DNA of 30,415 nt from Nemertoderma westbladi. Taxonomy: Eukaryota > Xenacoelomorpha > Nemertodermatida > Nemertodermatidae. Of this stretch, positions 10,260-21,700 are shown piece by piece. The stretch is from contig JAUCBJ010005257.1 in assembly GCA_032718475.1 (NCBI GenBank), positions 1 through 30,415 on the forward strand, in the 5' to 3' direction. Under the pieces are notes generated by a model. The model was not told the origin of the DNA. It worked only from the letters and a program-made list of their open reading frames with translations, and searched no databases. The position numbers were made by a program, and so were the translations under genes. Within the stretch, counting starts at the first letter, position 1; each line of letters starts with the position of its first letter.

Positions 10260-11424
10260 AAACTTTAAGGGGTAAACAGAATCAAATAGGTTCAAATTGT
10301 GCTTGAAAGAGTCCAGTGAGGGAGACATCACTACAGTTTCTGACAGCGCATTCCAGGCTGCCAGGGGTCAATGACTCTGAAATGGAATGTGGATTGTCTC
10401 GAAAGCAAACGCGCCCGTGGTTTAAGTAGTTTCATCGAGTGTCCACATCGGCTGCTGGTATCTAATGAGAAATACTGGCGGTAGTCTACATTATCCAATC
10501 CTTTAAGCAACCGATAGACGATAGACCTGGACTAAATCCGCTCGGTGGCGCCGATATTCCAATGTGGGAAGTCCGAGTCTTCGAAGGCGATTTGGATAGG
10601 ATAAAGGCCAAAGGCGGGGTAGCTCAGTTGGTTGAGCGCCGGGCCAGCAATCTATGGTTGTAGGTTCAGCCCCACCAGGGTCCACTCAGCCTTTCATCCA
10701 CTGGGGTCGATGAAATGAGTACCGGTACCAGTTAAATAACTGGGAGCAAATCTTGGGATAGGAGTAGCACCCACCCCTACCCTCGGGTAGCAGCTATCGA
10801 AAGAGGAGCCTTCGGGTCGCCTCCGGCTTCGGCCGACTGTTTGCTTTGCTTGCTAAATCCGCTCGGTGGCGCCGATACTCCAATGTCTGAATGTGGGAAG
10901 TCCGAGTCTTCGAAGGCGATTTGGATAGGATAAGTCTTGGAACCAAAGTGGCAATCTCGTCGCTCTACGCTGAACACTCTCGAGTAAGCGAATTTCACCA
11001 ACTCTAGGCGACCAAACAGGTGAGCTGTATCCTACTTAATTACTATGGCTGTATGGGGCGAACCGATTGATTTATATAAACTAATAAACATAATGTCATC
11101 AAGGTGTTTAAAGCTTCGATAAATGAGTCCCAGAGTGCGATTTGCTTTTTTAGTTACCGGTCTGCCGGTACTGCAGCAATACAGCAATATGTTTTGTAAA
11201 TTTCAGGTTATTCTCATTCTGAAATATAACTCCAAGATCTTTCTCCCAAGTTGTAGTTTATAATCCAGAACCTCCCAAGTGGTAAGTGTGTTGTGGATTG
11301 TTGTATCCAAGATGCATACTTTTACATTTATCTTGCAGTCTTGATTATAAAGCAGTTGCCATGTTAAACTCCATTGGTAAAGTCTGTCGAGATCAGGTTG
11401 AAGTGGACCAATTGCAGTAACAGA
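10260..11424 (-). pseudogene. CR1/L2-like non-LTR retrotransposon relic (end of reverse transcriptase)
   Basis: Pieces in several minus-strand frames follow the order of CR1/L2-type proteins: LQPDLDRLYQWSLTWQL near 11400-11340, EKDLGVIFQNENNLKFTKH, TKKANRTLGLIYRSFKHLDD near 11150-11090, SSPVWSP and LLESVQRRATRL, LSYPNRLRRLGLPTLEYRR, then LLKGLDNVDYRQYFSLDT and WNALSETVV with SPSLDSFKHNLNLF near 10310. Many frameshifts and stops make it inactive. A SINE interrupts it at about 10605-10852. Confidence 0.82.
10611..10852 (+). mobile_element. tRNA-derived SINE inserted in the LINE relic
   Basis: The head has an A box TAGCTCAGTTGGTTGAGCG and a B box GGTTCAGCCCC. It is followed by a non-tRNA body containing CAGCCTTTCATCC and GGGGTCGAT, a body motif I recall from invertebrate tRNA SINEs. 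It is flanked by direct repeats of LINE coding sequence (10532-10604 and 10853-10933), much longer than a normal target-site duplication. Confidence 0.72.
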
Positions 11425-11998
11425 CCGACGAATCTGTACAAAAAAGTATAAAATACTATGCAGTGGGTAGATAAAACTCCTATAACTGAGACTCAAAATG
11501 TAGGTCATAGTCTTAAAGTAGCCCATATACTGAAGGTGAAGGATATACTGTATGCTACATTATGTAGGCTATGCAGCTATTTATGTCTGTATACGTACGC
11601 CTCTATCTGCAACTTTATTGAGTTCTCCCTCTGCACTTTTGCGGTCTTGGGGCCGTTTTTTGTGTTTTTTTGAACACAAAGGGCTGCATTAAAACTCATA
11701 AGATTGTATTGTAATCGGGGCCTACTCTCTGACTGCTAGATCAGCCCCCGCTCAATGCATGGCTCGCCCCACAATCAGACAATGCTTTGTTTTATTTTGC
11801 ACATCATGCAGTCATGTGCGCCCCTCTAAACGATTTGAACTACACTTGGATACACGTTTTGCAAGCGTTTCTCACTCGTTTGTACTCTTTTGTACTATTT
11901 TTGCACTCTTTTATACTATTTTTGCACTTTATTGTACTCTTTTGTATTCTTTTGTACTATATTGTACTATTTTGTATTTTTTTGTACAAATTCGTCGG
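11425..11998. mobile_element. Foldback/MITE-like element with 30-bp inverted termini
   Basis: CCGACGAATCTGTACAAAAA at 11425 returns inverted at 11967-11998 (TTTTTGTACAAATTCGTCGG). The right half holds degenerate TTTTGTACT repeats (about 11875-11985). No transposase is present. The LINE relic ends at its left border. Confidence 0.6.
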
Positions 11999-12169
11999 AC
12001 CCGCAACAGGAGAGAGGGTGAAAATTATGCTAGCCTTTGAACGGGCTGCCGGGCGCGTCTTGCGCTATGTAACGATACCGTTAGCTTTCGAGTAATTGAC
12101 GACAGTAACCGTTTAACCGAAACTGTAGTTTCATCCCCAGATCCCCGGCTCTCAACGCATTTAAATCAA

Positions 12170-12490
12170 GGCTCAATGTACACTTAACAACTCATCGATG
12201 TTATCTATAATTGGTGTAGCTGTAGAGCTCTTGACACATCAATCGGTGGATGTGGCATACTTAGATTTCAGAAAGGCATTTGACAGTTTGACTCAGTACC
12301 ACACAAACGTCTCATTGATAAAATACGTGCGCTCGGTGTCTCTATATGGTAATCTACTTCGGTGGTTGACTTATTTTTTATCAGGGCGCAAACAATGAAC
12401 AACGAGTAGTCGTAGCTGGAGAACACTCAGAATGGCTGCCAGTTCTTAGTGGATGGCTCTTTCCGGTTTCAGGGGCACTGAATTTTTAAC
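12170..12490 (+). pseudogene. CR1-like reverse transcriptase relic
   Basis: The plus strand encodes VDVAYLDFRKAFDSL, then after frameshifts LLRWLTYFLSGRKQ and VVVAGEHSEWLPVLSG, the fingers/palm segment of CR1-type reverse transcriptases. It lies opposite in strand to the relic at 10260-11424. Several frameshifts show it is dead. Confidence 0.8.
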
Positions 12491-12587
12491 AACTGCAGTA
12501 TTTTACTGTCAACTGTTATTTATTGTACCGGTTCACCAGTATTGGTGTACTGTAGGTACAGGTGTATAAACATAACCTGGCGGTACC

Positions 12588-13135
12588 GGTACATGCTAAA
12601 AAGTAGAATGATCTAGAATGACCTAGAATGAGCTAGAATGACCTAAGAATGGGCTATGAGAATATGATAGAATGCAAGAATGATCTAGAATTATCTAGAA
12701 TGACATAAGAATCACCTAGAACAAACTCTGTTGAGATGATAGAATGCAATACCGACCTATACCGAGCTATAACAAGATAAGAATCACCTAGAATGAGCTA
12801 TTATTATTAGTAATACTATTATTTGTAGTAAATATGCTCGCTTAGAAGAATGCTGCTTACTACCGCTTGTTTATGTCCGGCACTAATAGGCTTCCGGTAT
12901 GTAGTATCCAAAACCGAAGCGCTGTAAGTAAAGAACTTATCCACTACCTGCTCTTTACTAGAAATCGCCATACTACGGCATATTGCTGGCTCTCGGAAAA
13001 ACGATTCATTTTATATTGCATTCTATCATATCCTCATAGCTCATTCTAGGTGATTCTTAGGTCATTCTAGCTCATTCGAGGTCATTCTAGATCATTCTAG
13101 CTCATTCTAGCTCATTCCACTTTTTAGCATGTACC
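12588..13135. mobile_element. 548-bp foldback element with AGAATGA repeat arms
   Basis: GGTACATGCTAAAAAGT at 12588 returns inverted at the right end (ACTTTTTAGCATGTACC, ending 13135). The arms, about 130 nt each, consist of tandem TAGAATGAYC-type units. The centre (about 12800-13010) is unrelated single-copy sequence with no transposase. Confidence 0.8.
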
Positions 13136-13429
13136 TAACTGGCACCTGGCAACAGCTTCCATCAGTCCATTATGTAGTCTCAGACGCAGACCACACACTG
13201 ACAAACTCATGTTGGCTGCAGTACCTGTAATAACTATACTTGCTGGTATTGTTACTTTGGGGATCGTCTGACCGTCCCTTAAAACACTTATCTACTTATA
13301 TATATATTTATATATACAGATATAGGCCTACACAGCTATACGGTACCATGTTTATGAAACACTTTTTACAATTTTTTTCATTAACATTTTTTTTTCTACC
13401 GACTGTCTGACCATATGGTTTCCCTCAAT
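13136..13429. other. Intergenic, no gene seen
   Basis: AT-rich with TATA-type simple repeats near 13300. Nothing else was recognised. Confidence 0.5.
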
Positions 13430-13690
13430 TAGTAATGTGATCGTTTATTGTATTGGTTAGAAAAGTCCGCATCTGTAACCTGCTCCTTTCTCTCAATTGG
13501 TAAACTGGCTGTTTATTGTTTTGGAGTTTGGTAAAGCCAGAAAGCAGTAAAGTGATCGTATATTGTTTTGGTTAGAAAAGCCCGCCTCTGCAACCTGCTC
13601 CTTTCCCACAATTGGTAAAGAGCGGCCGTTTATTGTTTTGGTTAGAAAAGCCTGTCTAAAGTAACCCTGTACTGTAACCTGCTGCTTTGT
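13430..13690. repeat. Diverged tandem repeat of about 60-120 bp
   Basis: The words TTTATTGTTTTGGTTAGAAAA, CTGYAACCTGCTCCTTTC and AATTGGTAAA recur in order about three times. Copies have indels and are incomplete. Confidence 0.65.
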
Positions 13691-14334
13691 ATTGTTTAAT
13701 ACTCGTACCGGTATTTCTATTTTATTATACTTCAGATTTTGCGGTTATGTAGCCTATAATAAAAATATTGATTGAGAACCATGTTTATAATAATTTATAT
13801 AATAATTTTTTTTCCATAATTTTTGGGAAAATTTTTGAGTAGGGTCTGCATCATTGTCCAGAATAGGGTGTTTCCCTTCACTTCTATGGGGCTTTCTATT
13901 ATTCCTTCCTGTCCCAAATACGTCGTGTAATGATTTCCAACCTGTCCAATATAGGGGCATCCAATCAAATCATCATATGAGCCAACTCCTCATCATCGGA
14001 CCAATACCAACATTCCTAAAGTTAGGCATCTCCCTTATTGGCTATATAATGTAAAGGTTAATGGAAAATTCCACTGATATATAATCCAAGTGTCAGCTAT
14101 GAATCCGGGGCTCATTATAACAACCTATACTGGACAGAGCAACGTATTTGGGACAAGAGCTGGTTGAAGTATATGTACAGTGGAAATTCCCATTCTAAAT
14201 AAGGGCATTTGGAATACATGTTCCCTAGTTATGGTTAAAGATATACTGTGGGTGCCTTGCAAATGGCCTGTAAGACTGTGATGCATTATAGGCTATAGTG
14301 TCATCATAGTCACGTTGTTTCATTTCATGTTGTG
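13691..14334. other. Intergenic, no gene seen
   Basis: Short open frames on both strands lack recognisable motifs. Confidence 0.5.
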
Positions 14335-14415
14335 CAATTTATTCATATTGTGTAATTTATTCATGTTGTTCAATTTATTCATTGTGCAATTTATTCATGT
14401 GGTGCAATTTATTCA
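14335..14415. repeat. Short tandem repeat, about 17-19 bp unit, five copies
   Basis: TTCATGTTGTGCAATTTA-like units repeat five times with small indels. Confidence 0.85.
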
Positions 14416-15545
14416 CTTATAATAAATCTAAATACATCCGTATAATAATAATTAAATGACAATCAAATTAGTGATATCGAAACCTCCTCCCCCAGACTCA
14501 ACTTCATCCCAAATAGTGATTAATAAGTCTTAAATTTGACTCAAATAGGTTGCTTGTGTCCCATATAGGGTGTTTGTGTCTGAAGGCATTCCAGAAAGCG
14601 ACCAGTAAGCAAGCAAGCAACAGCGACAACATGAACAAAAATATGAATTTTTTTTAGTTACATTTTTTTTTTATTTACATTTTTTAGTTGTAAACATGTT
14701 ATATACTGTAGTTGTGGTATGCAGTAAAATTCATGTAATTCTGACCAGAACTACACTGTTGTCCCATGATATATCAAACCTCACTGCTTTGAGGTGACAC
14801 AATGCGGCCCAAGCCGACAATGTAGGGTGCATGTTGGGACTAGTTCTCATAACTTTGACTTGATTTTTTTTTGTCCTATCAACTTTTTTCAGTTTTGTTA
14901 CATATTAAACACTGTCAGAAAATCAAAATTAAAAAAAAACTTTTTTTGGACCACCCTAATATTATATGTTAATAAATTCACAAAGAAGGACAGGACAGAC
15001 TGACACGACGGTTTTCAATATCTGTGCGAATGTTTATTCCCTTAACATTCTCATTGCTGCTTCTATCAGTCTATACTACTATGTTAGTGCCATATACTGT
15101 AGCAACCAACAACATTCTATAGCCAGGTTGGTGGAAAAACAGTTCAAAAATAAATCACGGTTGGTTAGTTTTCCAAGCGGCGTCAAGAAGAGTTAACTGG
15201 TTAATACAGTAGGTACTGCACGGCTGGCGCATCCCGGGGCTGGCGGAAACCGGCTGTCACTCATCCTGGACCTGTCCTGTATTGTTTATTTGACATAAGG
15301 TAGTGGCAGCCACACCTTTAAATCACTTAGCTTTAACTAGGCCTACCTGTCTTCAGTCTGCATGCGTGCTGTACATATCTTACTGGTCCGCAATGCCTAA
15401 TCTCTAAAATCACATACGGATTATTCTCCGTAGGAATCCATTACATTTACATACGCACATACGCGTATGTACATACGGATACGGCAAATGCATACGATAC
15501 GGATACGGCGAAAAGTTATACCCGAATCCCATATAATGATAGTAT
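14416..15545. other. Intergenic, no gene seen
   Basis: AT-rich with T and A homopolymers. A TACATACG-rich stretch at about 15410-15500 is low complexity. No gene was recognised. Confidence 0.5.
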
Positions 15546-15549
15546 GCTG

Positions 15550-15720
15550 AACATACGTTAGCGAGAGACCGAATCAAAGGCTTTGAAGAAGTCAACAAAG
15601 ATAACAGCCAGATGTCTGTCTTTCTTTTTTGATTTCAATTATCCTACTGTATAAGTGCCAAAATGGGTTCCATGGTCCCACGACCGACGACATTTACGGA
15701 ACCAATTTTGCTTTTCAGAT
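15550..15720 (-). pseudogene. Non-LTR reverse transcriptase relic fragment
   Basis: The minus strand encodes LAVIFVDFFKAFDSVSR, the reverse transcriptase motif A block, preceded by QNWFRKCRRS, which resembles the QxGFRPGRS block. Only about 55 residues remain, cut off at a poly-G tract on one side. Confidence 0.65.
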
Positions 15721-16139
15721 AAGGGGGGGGGGGGGGGGGGGGGGGGGAGGACTGGGCGCAATAAAAATGCATATCTCCTCCAAGGGAAATTGGACGCAAA
15801 TAACAGCTGATTACTCTCAAAAATAAAACTGCAACCTGTTCTATTGTGTTTAGATTATTGTTTTTGTTGTAGACCAAGTGTATACAACTATAATACCGGT
15901 ATCGGTATTGTAAGAACAACCATGATAATACAAATCTACATCAATACTCCCCCTAAAAATAATTGAGACATATACATATGTAGAAACAATTTTCAATAGG
16001 AGTTAATAGTCAGGGCGTTAACTATAAGTATACAATCCTGACTTAGTTCAAATTTAAATGTAAGAAATTTAAATTTAAGTAGATAAATTCTAATCTAAGT
16101 TGTAAGTAGATTCAATTCTATTCAAGGTTCTTGAATTAA
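15721..16139. other. Poly-G tract and AT-rich sequence beside the Gypsy relic
   Basis: A run of about 26 G spans 15722-15747. The remainder could hold a decayed 3' LTR of the adjacent element, but no LTR pair is visible. Confidence 0.4.
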
Positions 16140-16187
16140 TCACTATGAGTAGTTTACAGCGAACCACGTTTTTTGCGCTGAGGAACT

Positions 16188-17140
16188 TTACAGTCGGTCT
16201 GGTGGCTTTCCCCGATTTGATCGCTGTGGGTATCTTTTAACAGTTGCTGGGGTAACCAATGACGTCACTTGCGATTCCACAGTTTGACTAGAACCACCAA
16301 TCGGAATAACAGGCATCGATGATGGATGACCAGAGCTTTGCTCAGTAGTAAGGGTAGAAGCTCCAGGATTTGGAGGGATATCCCCATCAGATGATGAATA
16401 CATAGCCCTACAGTAGGCCGGGGTGGTGGAGATTGGGCATTGGGCTATACTGTAGCATCATGTTCACCACTCACCATATCTGGAAAATCGCGTGATAAGG
16501 GAGTTTCTCTCACCTTTAATTGGTCAATATGACGGCGAACCGCTACATCACCGACTCTAACACGGAACATCGTTGGAGATATCTGACTTTCAATTCGACC
16601 AGCTTCTCAGCCAGACCATCTGGGACCGAACGAAACTTGTAAGAATATACAGTATCATATCGGATGGTGACTTGTTATCTAGACAACGTCGTGGAGCGCT
16701 TCGAAAATCGATTGACAGCGGATGTAATATTAGTGCTTGCAGCTGTCATGATCTTCCTCAACCCCTTTTTAGTATACTGTACTTGTCGCTCAGCAGCTCC
16801 AGTTGAATTTGGGTGGTAAGGAGCTGGATTATCATCATGAGCAATACCATAATGTTTGCAAAACAAGTTAAATTCAGTCGAAGCAAATTGTGGACCATTA
16901 TCAGAAAATAACATGTTGCAAATACCATAAGTTGCAATAAATCTCTTCATCAGCTGTACAACTCGAGAGGAGTTTGCTGTTGGGCCACACACATGAACTT
17001 CAGGCCACAACGAAAATGAATCAACACAGACTAGAATCTGCTTACTACATATTTCACCAAGGTCAATATGAACTCGCTCAAATGGTTTGGTGGTTTGAAA
17101 TAATGCCTTTCTGTAGAACGTTCTGTTGGCCAAGGCCTTA
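16188..17140 (-). pseudogene. Ty3/Gypsy LTR retrotransposon pol relic (integrase and C-terminus)
   Basis: The minus strand from 17133 encodes an integrase core with HIDLGE, SDNGPQF and HPNSTGAAERQV, holding the D, D, E triad at residues 24, 78 and 115 of the open frame. After frameshifts it continues as MFRVRVGDVAVRRHIDQL (about 16575-16520) and ends RYPQRSNRGKPPDRL at 16188, the usual Gypsy pol tail. The zinc-binding N-terminus, reverse transcriptase and gag are missing. It is inactive. Confidence 0.85.
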
Positions 17141-17459
17141 AAATAATGTGGACCACCGCACCGTATGAATTAATATCATCAGTGAACATGAATCCGGAAC
17201 ATCGTCATGTCATGAGGCGGGAAATTTAATTGTTAAATGTGTTCAAATAGGCGGGGGCGGGACATACTGACATAACACAACCAGATTAATTCAGGCTGCC
17301 CTTGAACTGTTGAAACAGCCTACTGCTGTACTGGCCTAGCACCTCAGCACCTTGTACCGTCAGACCGTAATCTGTAATCAGGTAATCAATAGCAGAATAG
17401 TGGCAGTCTATTTCAGTATTGTTACCGGTAAGCAGAGCAGCAGAGGGCTAGGGCCTACT
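17141..17459. other. Intergenic between the Gypsy relic and TTF2
   Basis: No gene was seen. It may contain part of the TTF2 promoter. Confidence 0.45.
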
Positions 17460-17571
17460 CCTTAATTGGTGTAATTGGTTGTTTATAGCTGTGAGCTCTG
17501 GAGCTGCATGCGACAGTGCGATAATACAGTAATACTGTACTGCTGTAATTGGTAATACAAAAGACGGAAAG
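17460..17571 (+). promoter_or_regulatory. Possible TTF2 proximal promoter / 5' UTR
   Basis: Three inverted CCAAT boxes (ATTGG at 17465-17469, 17474-17478 and 17548-17552) lie within about 110 bp upstream of the TTF2 start. No clear TATA box was seen. The transcription start was not identified. Confidence 0.3.
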
Positions 17572-18780
17572 ATGGAAGTGAAACTTTGTAAAGGTCACGG
17601 AAAGCCTTGCCTCCTAAAGACCGGAGTCAAGGATGGGCCTAACAAAGGCCTCAGTTTCTATATGTGCAGTCAGAAAGAAAGTTGTTCGTTTGTTACTGAA
17701 GCGCGTGGTTACGAGAAATCAATTTCCTGCCCAGTTCACCCACAAAATATCGTGGAGATGCAAGCCTTCGTCAGGAGCGAGACTTCGCAAGACTTCCAAC
17801 ATTATTTCCGTTGTATATTATCAAAACAAATTGGTAAGAAATGGTGTGGCTCTTCGCCGCTTTCAGAACCGCTAAAAATTCAACTAAATAAACCGGTGAA
17901 ACCGAATCCCGGAGGAGATATAACCAATACTTACAGAGGCTCATCGACCTCCTGGGATAAATCGGTGCCGCAACACGGTGCTGCACCGAACCGCAACGAG
18001 TTTAGGCCTATAAGACCGGAACAACCTCATGTGAAGGAATCGGGAGGTCCGGATTCTGCTGCTGGTAAGTCTGAAGACGATGTTATATTTTTACCAGCGG
18101 AACCAGTTCGAATCGGACTAAATGTCAACGCGAAGGAGTTTAAACCTCGGGATAGACAACCTTTAAATAAACCCAAACCGAAGTCGGTTCCGTTAAATTC
18201 TACCTCGGTTGGAACGCAGGGTGGTGCTTGGCTCGACGAGTGGGGCGCTGCTGATGGGTTCAAGAAAGACGACAAGGATGATAGCGTGCGGATTCTGGAG
18301 CCGCATTCGGGTTACTACCCGATGTTTAAGGAGCAGTTGAGTTCGCAACTACACCGGGTGTTTACCTGGGGTGTCAGCCAGTTCTCCGCGGGAGGGGAAC
18401 ACGCGAGTAAGCTGAATCTACCCGCGAGTAAACTCTACGGGGGTACGATGTCGCAAGCGCGGTCTCGGGAAGTGACCACGGTTACCATGGAGAGTATAGC
18501 CCGTCTACACGGGTCATTAGAGAATCGGCCAACCAAAGAGAGTGAGTTACCGGACCCGGGGGGGTTGAAGGTCACGTTGATGTCTCATCAGCGACAGGCT
18601 TTGGCGTGGTTGACATGGCGGGAGAACCAGCACCCGTTGGGCGGGATTCTGGCCGACGATATGGGACTCGGGAAGACTTTGACGATGATAGCGCTGCATC
18701 TCAAGTGGTCAGAGTTGGTCGTCCAGGCAAATAAAGAGGCCAAGACGGAGTCTAACGATGAAGCTGATAGCGACTTTAAG
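17572..18780 (+). CDS. TTF2: TTF2 coding exon 1 (GRF fingers, linker, Q motif, Walker A)
   Basis: The exon encodes residues 1-403. It ends GACTTTAAG at donor GTTACC, phase 0. The open frame runs on to 18837 but those residues do not look like the family. The start ATG precedes [12 protein letters not shown], which aligns with the start of vertebrate TTF2. The linker of about 230 residues is shorter than in vertebrates, accounting for most of the length difference. Confidence 0.9.
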
Positions 18781-21700
18781 GTTACCTACCCTAAAGGAGT
18801 TACTATTACATTATATAATAAACATACCGCCAGTTAGATAGTTAGGTTCATCACATAATTAATATAATAATAACTTCGATAAATATTGAGAACAAATAGG
18901 TTTTGATATTTCAAATAAAAAAATGTACTAATTATTAATAATTAATTAATATTGCAAAAAACTAATTTAATTTAACCATCCTATTATCCTATCATTACTG
19001 CATTAAACTAATTATTGTTACTTCCTTTATTCAAATTAGAACTATCACTAATATCATTGGTAATAATAATAATTAATTGTTTAATCAGGTCAACTCAGAT
19101 TCCTCCAAAACCTCCTCTTCTATGGGCGACTGGTTGTCTAAGAAGTCCCCCGCTGTACCCCTAACCTCCACCGCGACCCTCATTGTCTGTCCCGCCTCCG
19201 TTCTCCACCAATGGCATCGCGAGATAGAACGTCGTGTGGACGTCGGCCTCCTACGAACCTACATCTACCACGGCTCGGCTCGCGAAACCAACGCGAAACG
19301 ACTCGCCTCCAACGACATGGTGCTAACGACCTACGGAACGGTGGCCGCCGAGATGAAACCGGTGACGGAACGCTCCATAGCGGAACAGCGTTACTACGAA
19401 CCGGCTGGGGACATTCCGGAAGGTTCCGGGGAGCTTCCGGTCCTCGGAAAGGTCCGCTGGGATCGGATAGTGTTGGACGAAGCTCACACCATAAAGAATC
19501 CCAAGAGTCAGGCGGCTATAGCGGTGACGTCATTGCGTAGTCGAGCGCGTTGGGCGGTGACCGGCACCCCGATACACAACAAACTCTTAGACATGTACTC
19601 CTTGCTGCGGTTCCTTCGCTGCTCCCCGTTCGACGAGTACAAGTTGTGGAAACGGCAGGTGGATAACTCGTCGGAGCTCGGCCGCAATCGGTTGGAGACT
19701 GTGGTTAAAGCCGTGCTCCTCCGACGGACTAAAAGCGAACTGGGTGTGGATAACAAGCCGTTGGTAACTCTACCGGAGAAGGTTGTTATCGAGCACAAGG
19801 TTGAGTTGTCGGCCGATGAGCGGGCCGTTTACGATGTCATGTTCACTCACTCGACGAGCGTTATGTCAAATTATCTTCAAGATAAAAATGATCCTGGGTC
19901 GTTGTCGAGTGGGTCTGCTGGTCGGGTCGCCTCTGGGTCGGCTGGTCGGGTCGCCTCTGGGTCTGCTGGTGGGGTCGCCTCTGGGTCTGCTCTCTCGGTG
20001 ACTCACACTGGCGGCGCCGACACCGCCTGGGTCGATAAATTCTACGCCACGATGAACCAACACGGGGGCATCGCTTTTATCCTCGTCCTTCTGTTGCGTC
20101 TCCGACAGATCGCCACCCATATGGGTCTCCTCAAGGAAGTTATAGACGCCAACGACGTGGAAGAAGACGCCGACAAACAGGCGGGTATAGACCTCGCGGA
20201 TAAACTCTTGGAGATGAGTATCTGCGAAGATTCTTCTAAGAAAACTTGGCAATCCAATAAGATGAGTTCCAAGTTAACGTTGTTGATGGAAAAGGTAACT
20301 GAGATCCGTTGTAGATCAGTTGAAGCCGGTAGGAAGATCGTCATTGTCTCCCAGTGGAAGAAACTCCTCCATATAATAGCCGTCGAGTTGACTTCGCGAC
20401 GCTTAAAGTATTTCATTATTGAGGGTTGTGTTACTGCGAAGGCGAGGGCTGATGCTATAGACGACTTTAATGATAATCCCAATGGAATTCAGGTTAGAAT
20501 ATATTTCTTCTGTAATGCGAAGGTATTGTTTGTTGCTTTTTGTTTGTTTTAGAACATGTTTGTATCTCTTTGTGGGGCCACGCAGTAAAGGCGGGCCTTG
20601 GCGCACAATTATAATTAGTAAATAAGGCAAAATTTCATGTCCGTCTGTCTGTCTGTCTGACGGTCTGTCTGTAATGAAAAATTCATTCGTAAATAACTTT
20701 TGAAGATTTTAACCATTTTCAACATTGAAGTTACGGGCAAATACCTCTCGAACTTTTGACTCCAGATCAAATCGAACTTGCTCAATTTCGCGTGCTGCGC
20801 GACGCCCCACGAACGTGGTAATTTATGGTTTAATTTTTGTCCTAAACACCTTACTTTGTGCTCTTTATTAGTTGCTGAGTTTATATCGTGACCATAGAGC
20901 CAGAACAACAAATACCACAATTTTTCAAAATTACTCAAGATGGCGTTCTACATCTTATGTTAGAATCCTAGACTTGTATGTCAGTCCGTTTAGGAGATAT
21001 GGAAAACCAGAACAACCCTCACAACATAAAAGTTGAAAACCGTTAGAGGTAAAACAACACACACAGACTAGAGTTAATGTTAAATTTCAGTTTGTGTTGT
21101 TTTGCCTCTTTGGAAAATAACGAAAAAAACAGTTTTTTTCATTAACAAAATTCATTCTGAATGCTAGCCACTATTATAAAATGTGTCATTGTATCTTCCC
21201 AGACCTCTGTCGAAAATATTAGGAGACGGGATACATATAGAGGGAAATGAGAAGGTTTTTTCATTTTTCTCGAAACCACAATTTTTGGTGAGTGTTGTTC
21301 TGGCTCTTTGGTTACGATATAATCTGTTCTCTTTAGTTCCCATTTTTGACGGTCATTCAATAATTATTGGCTCTACTTAGTCTGCCTGTAGTGCTAATGT
21401 TGTTTCGGTAACTTACCTGAACTGAAGGCCTCTACTAGAGGCAGAAAGCTTGTAACTGTCACTTTATCTTTTGTTTGTGGGGGTCTGCCTTTCTGTATGT
21501 ATCTTTCTATGTTTGTATCTGTTTGTTTTAGGTAATGCTTGTATCTGTTTGTTTTAGGTAATGTTTGTATCTGTTTGTTTTAGGTAATGCTTGTATCTGT
21601 TTGTTTTAGGTAATGCTTGTATCTGTTTGTTTTAGGTAATGCTTGTATCTGTTTGTTTTAGGTAATGTTTGTATCTGTTTGTTTTAGGTAATGCTTGTAT

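Noticed and set aside
10616-10690. Working tRNA gene
   Set aside because: It has A and B boxes but poor arms, a non-tRNA body follows, and it lies inside a LINE; SINE fits better.
15644-15919. Open frames crossing the poly-G run
   Set aside because: Homopolymer Gly/Pro runs only; no supported gene.
16675-17133. Domesticated integrase gene
   Set aside because: The triad is present, but the frame is broken downstream, N-terminal parts are missing and a Gypsy tail follows, so it is a relic.
18781-18837. TTF2 exon 1 continuing to the stop at 18837
   Set aside because: These residues do not resemble the family, and phase-0 splicing from 18780 restores the conserved helicase.
19077-20552. Separate gene starting at 19077
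   Set aside because: The frame is TTF2 exon 2; the ATG lies in the intron and the last 20 codons are intronic.
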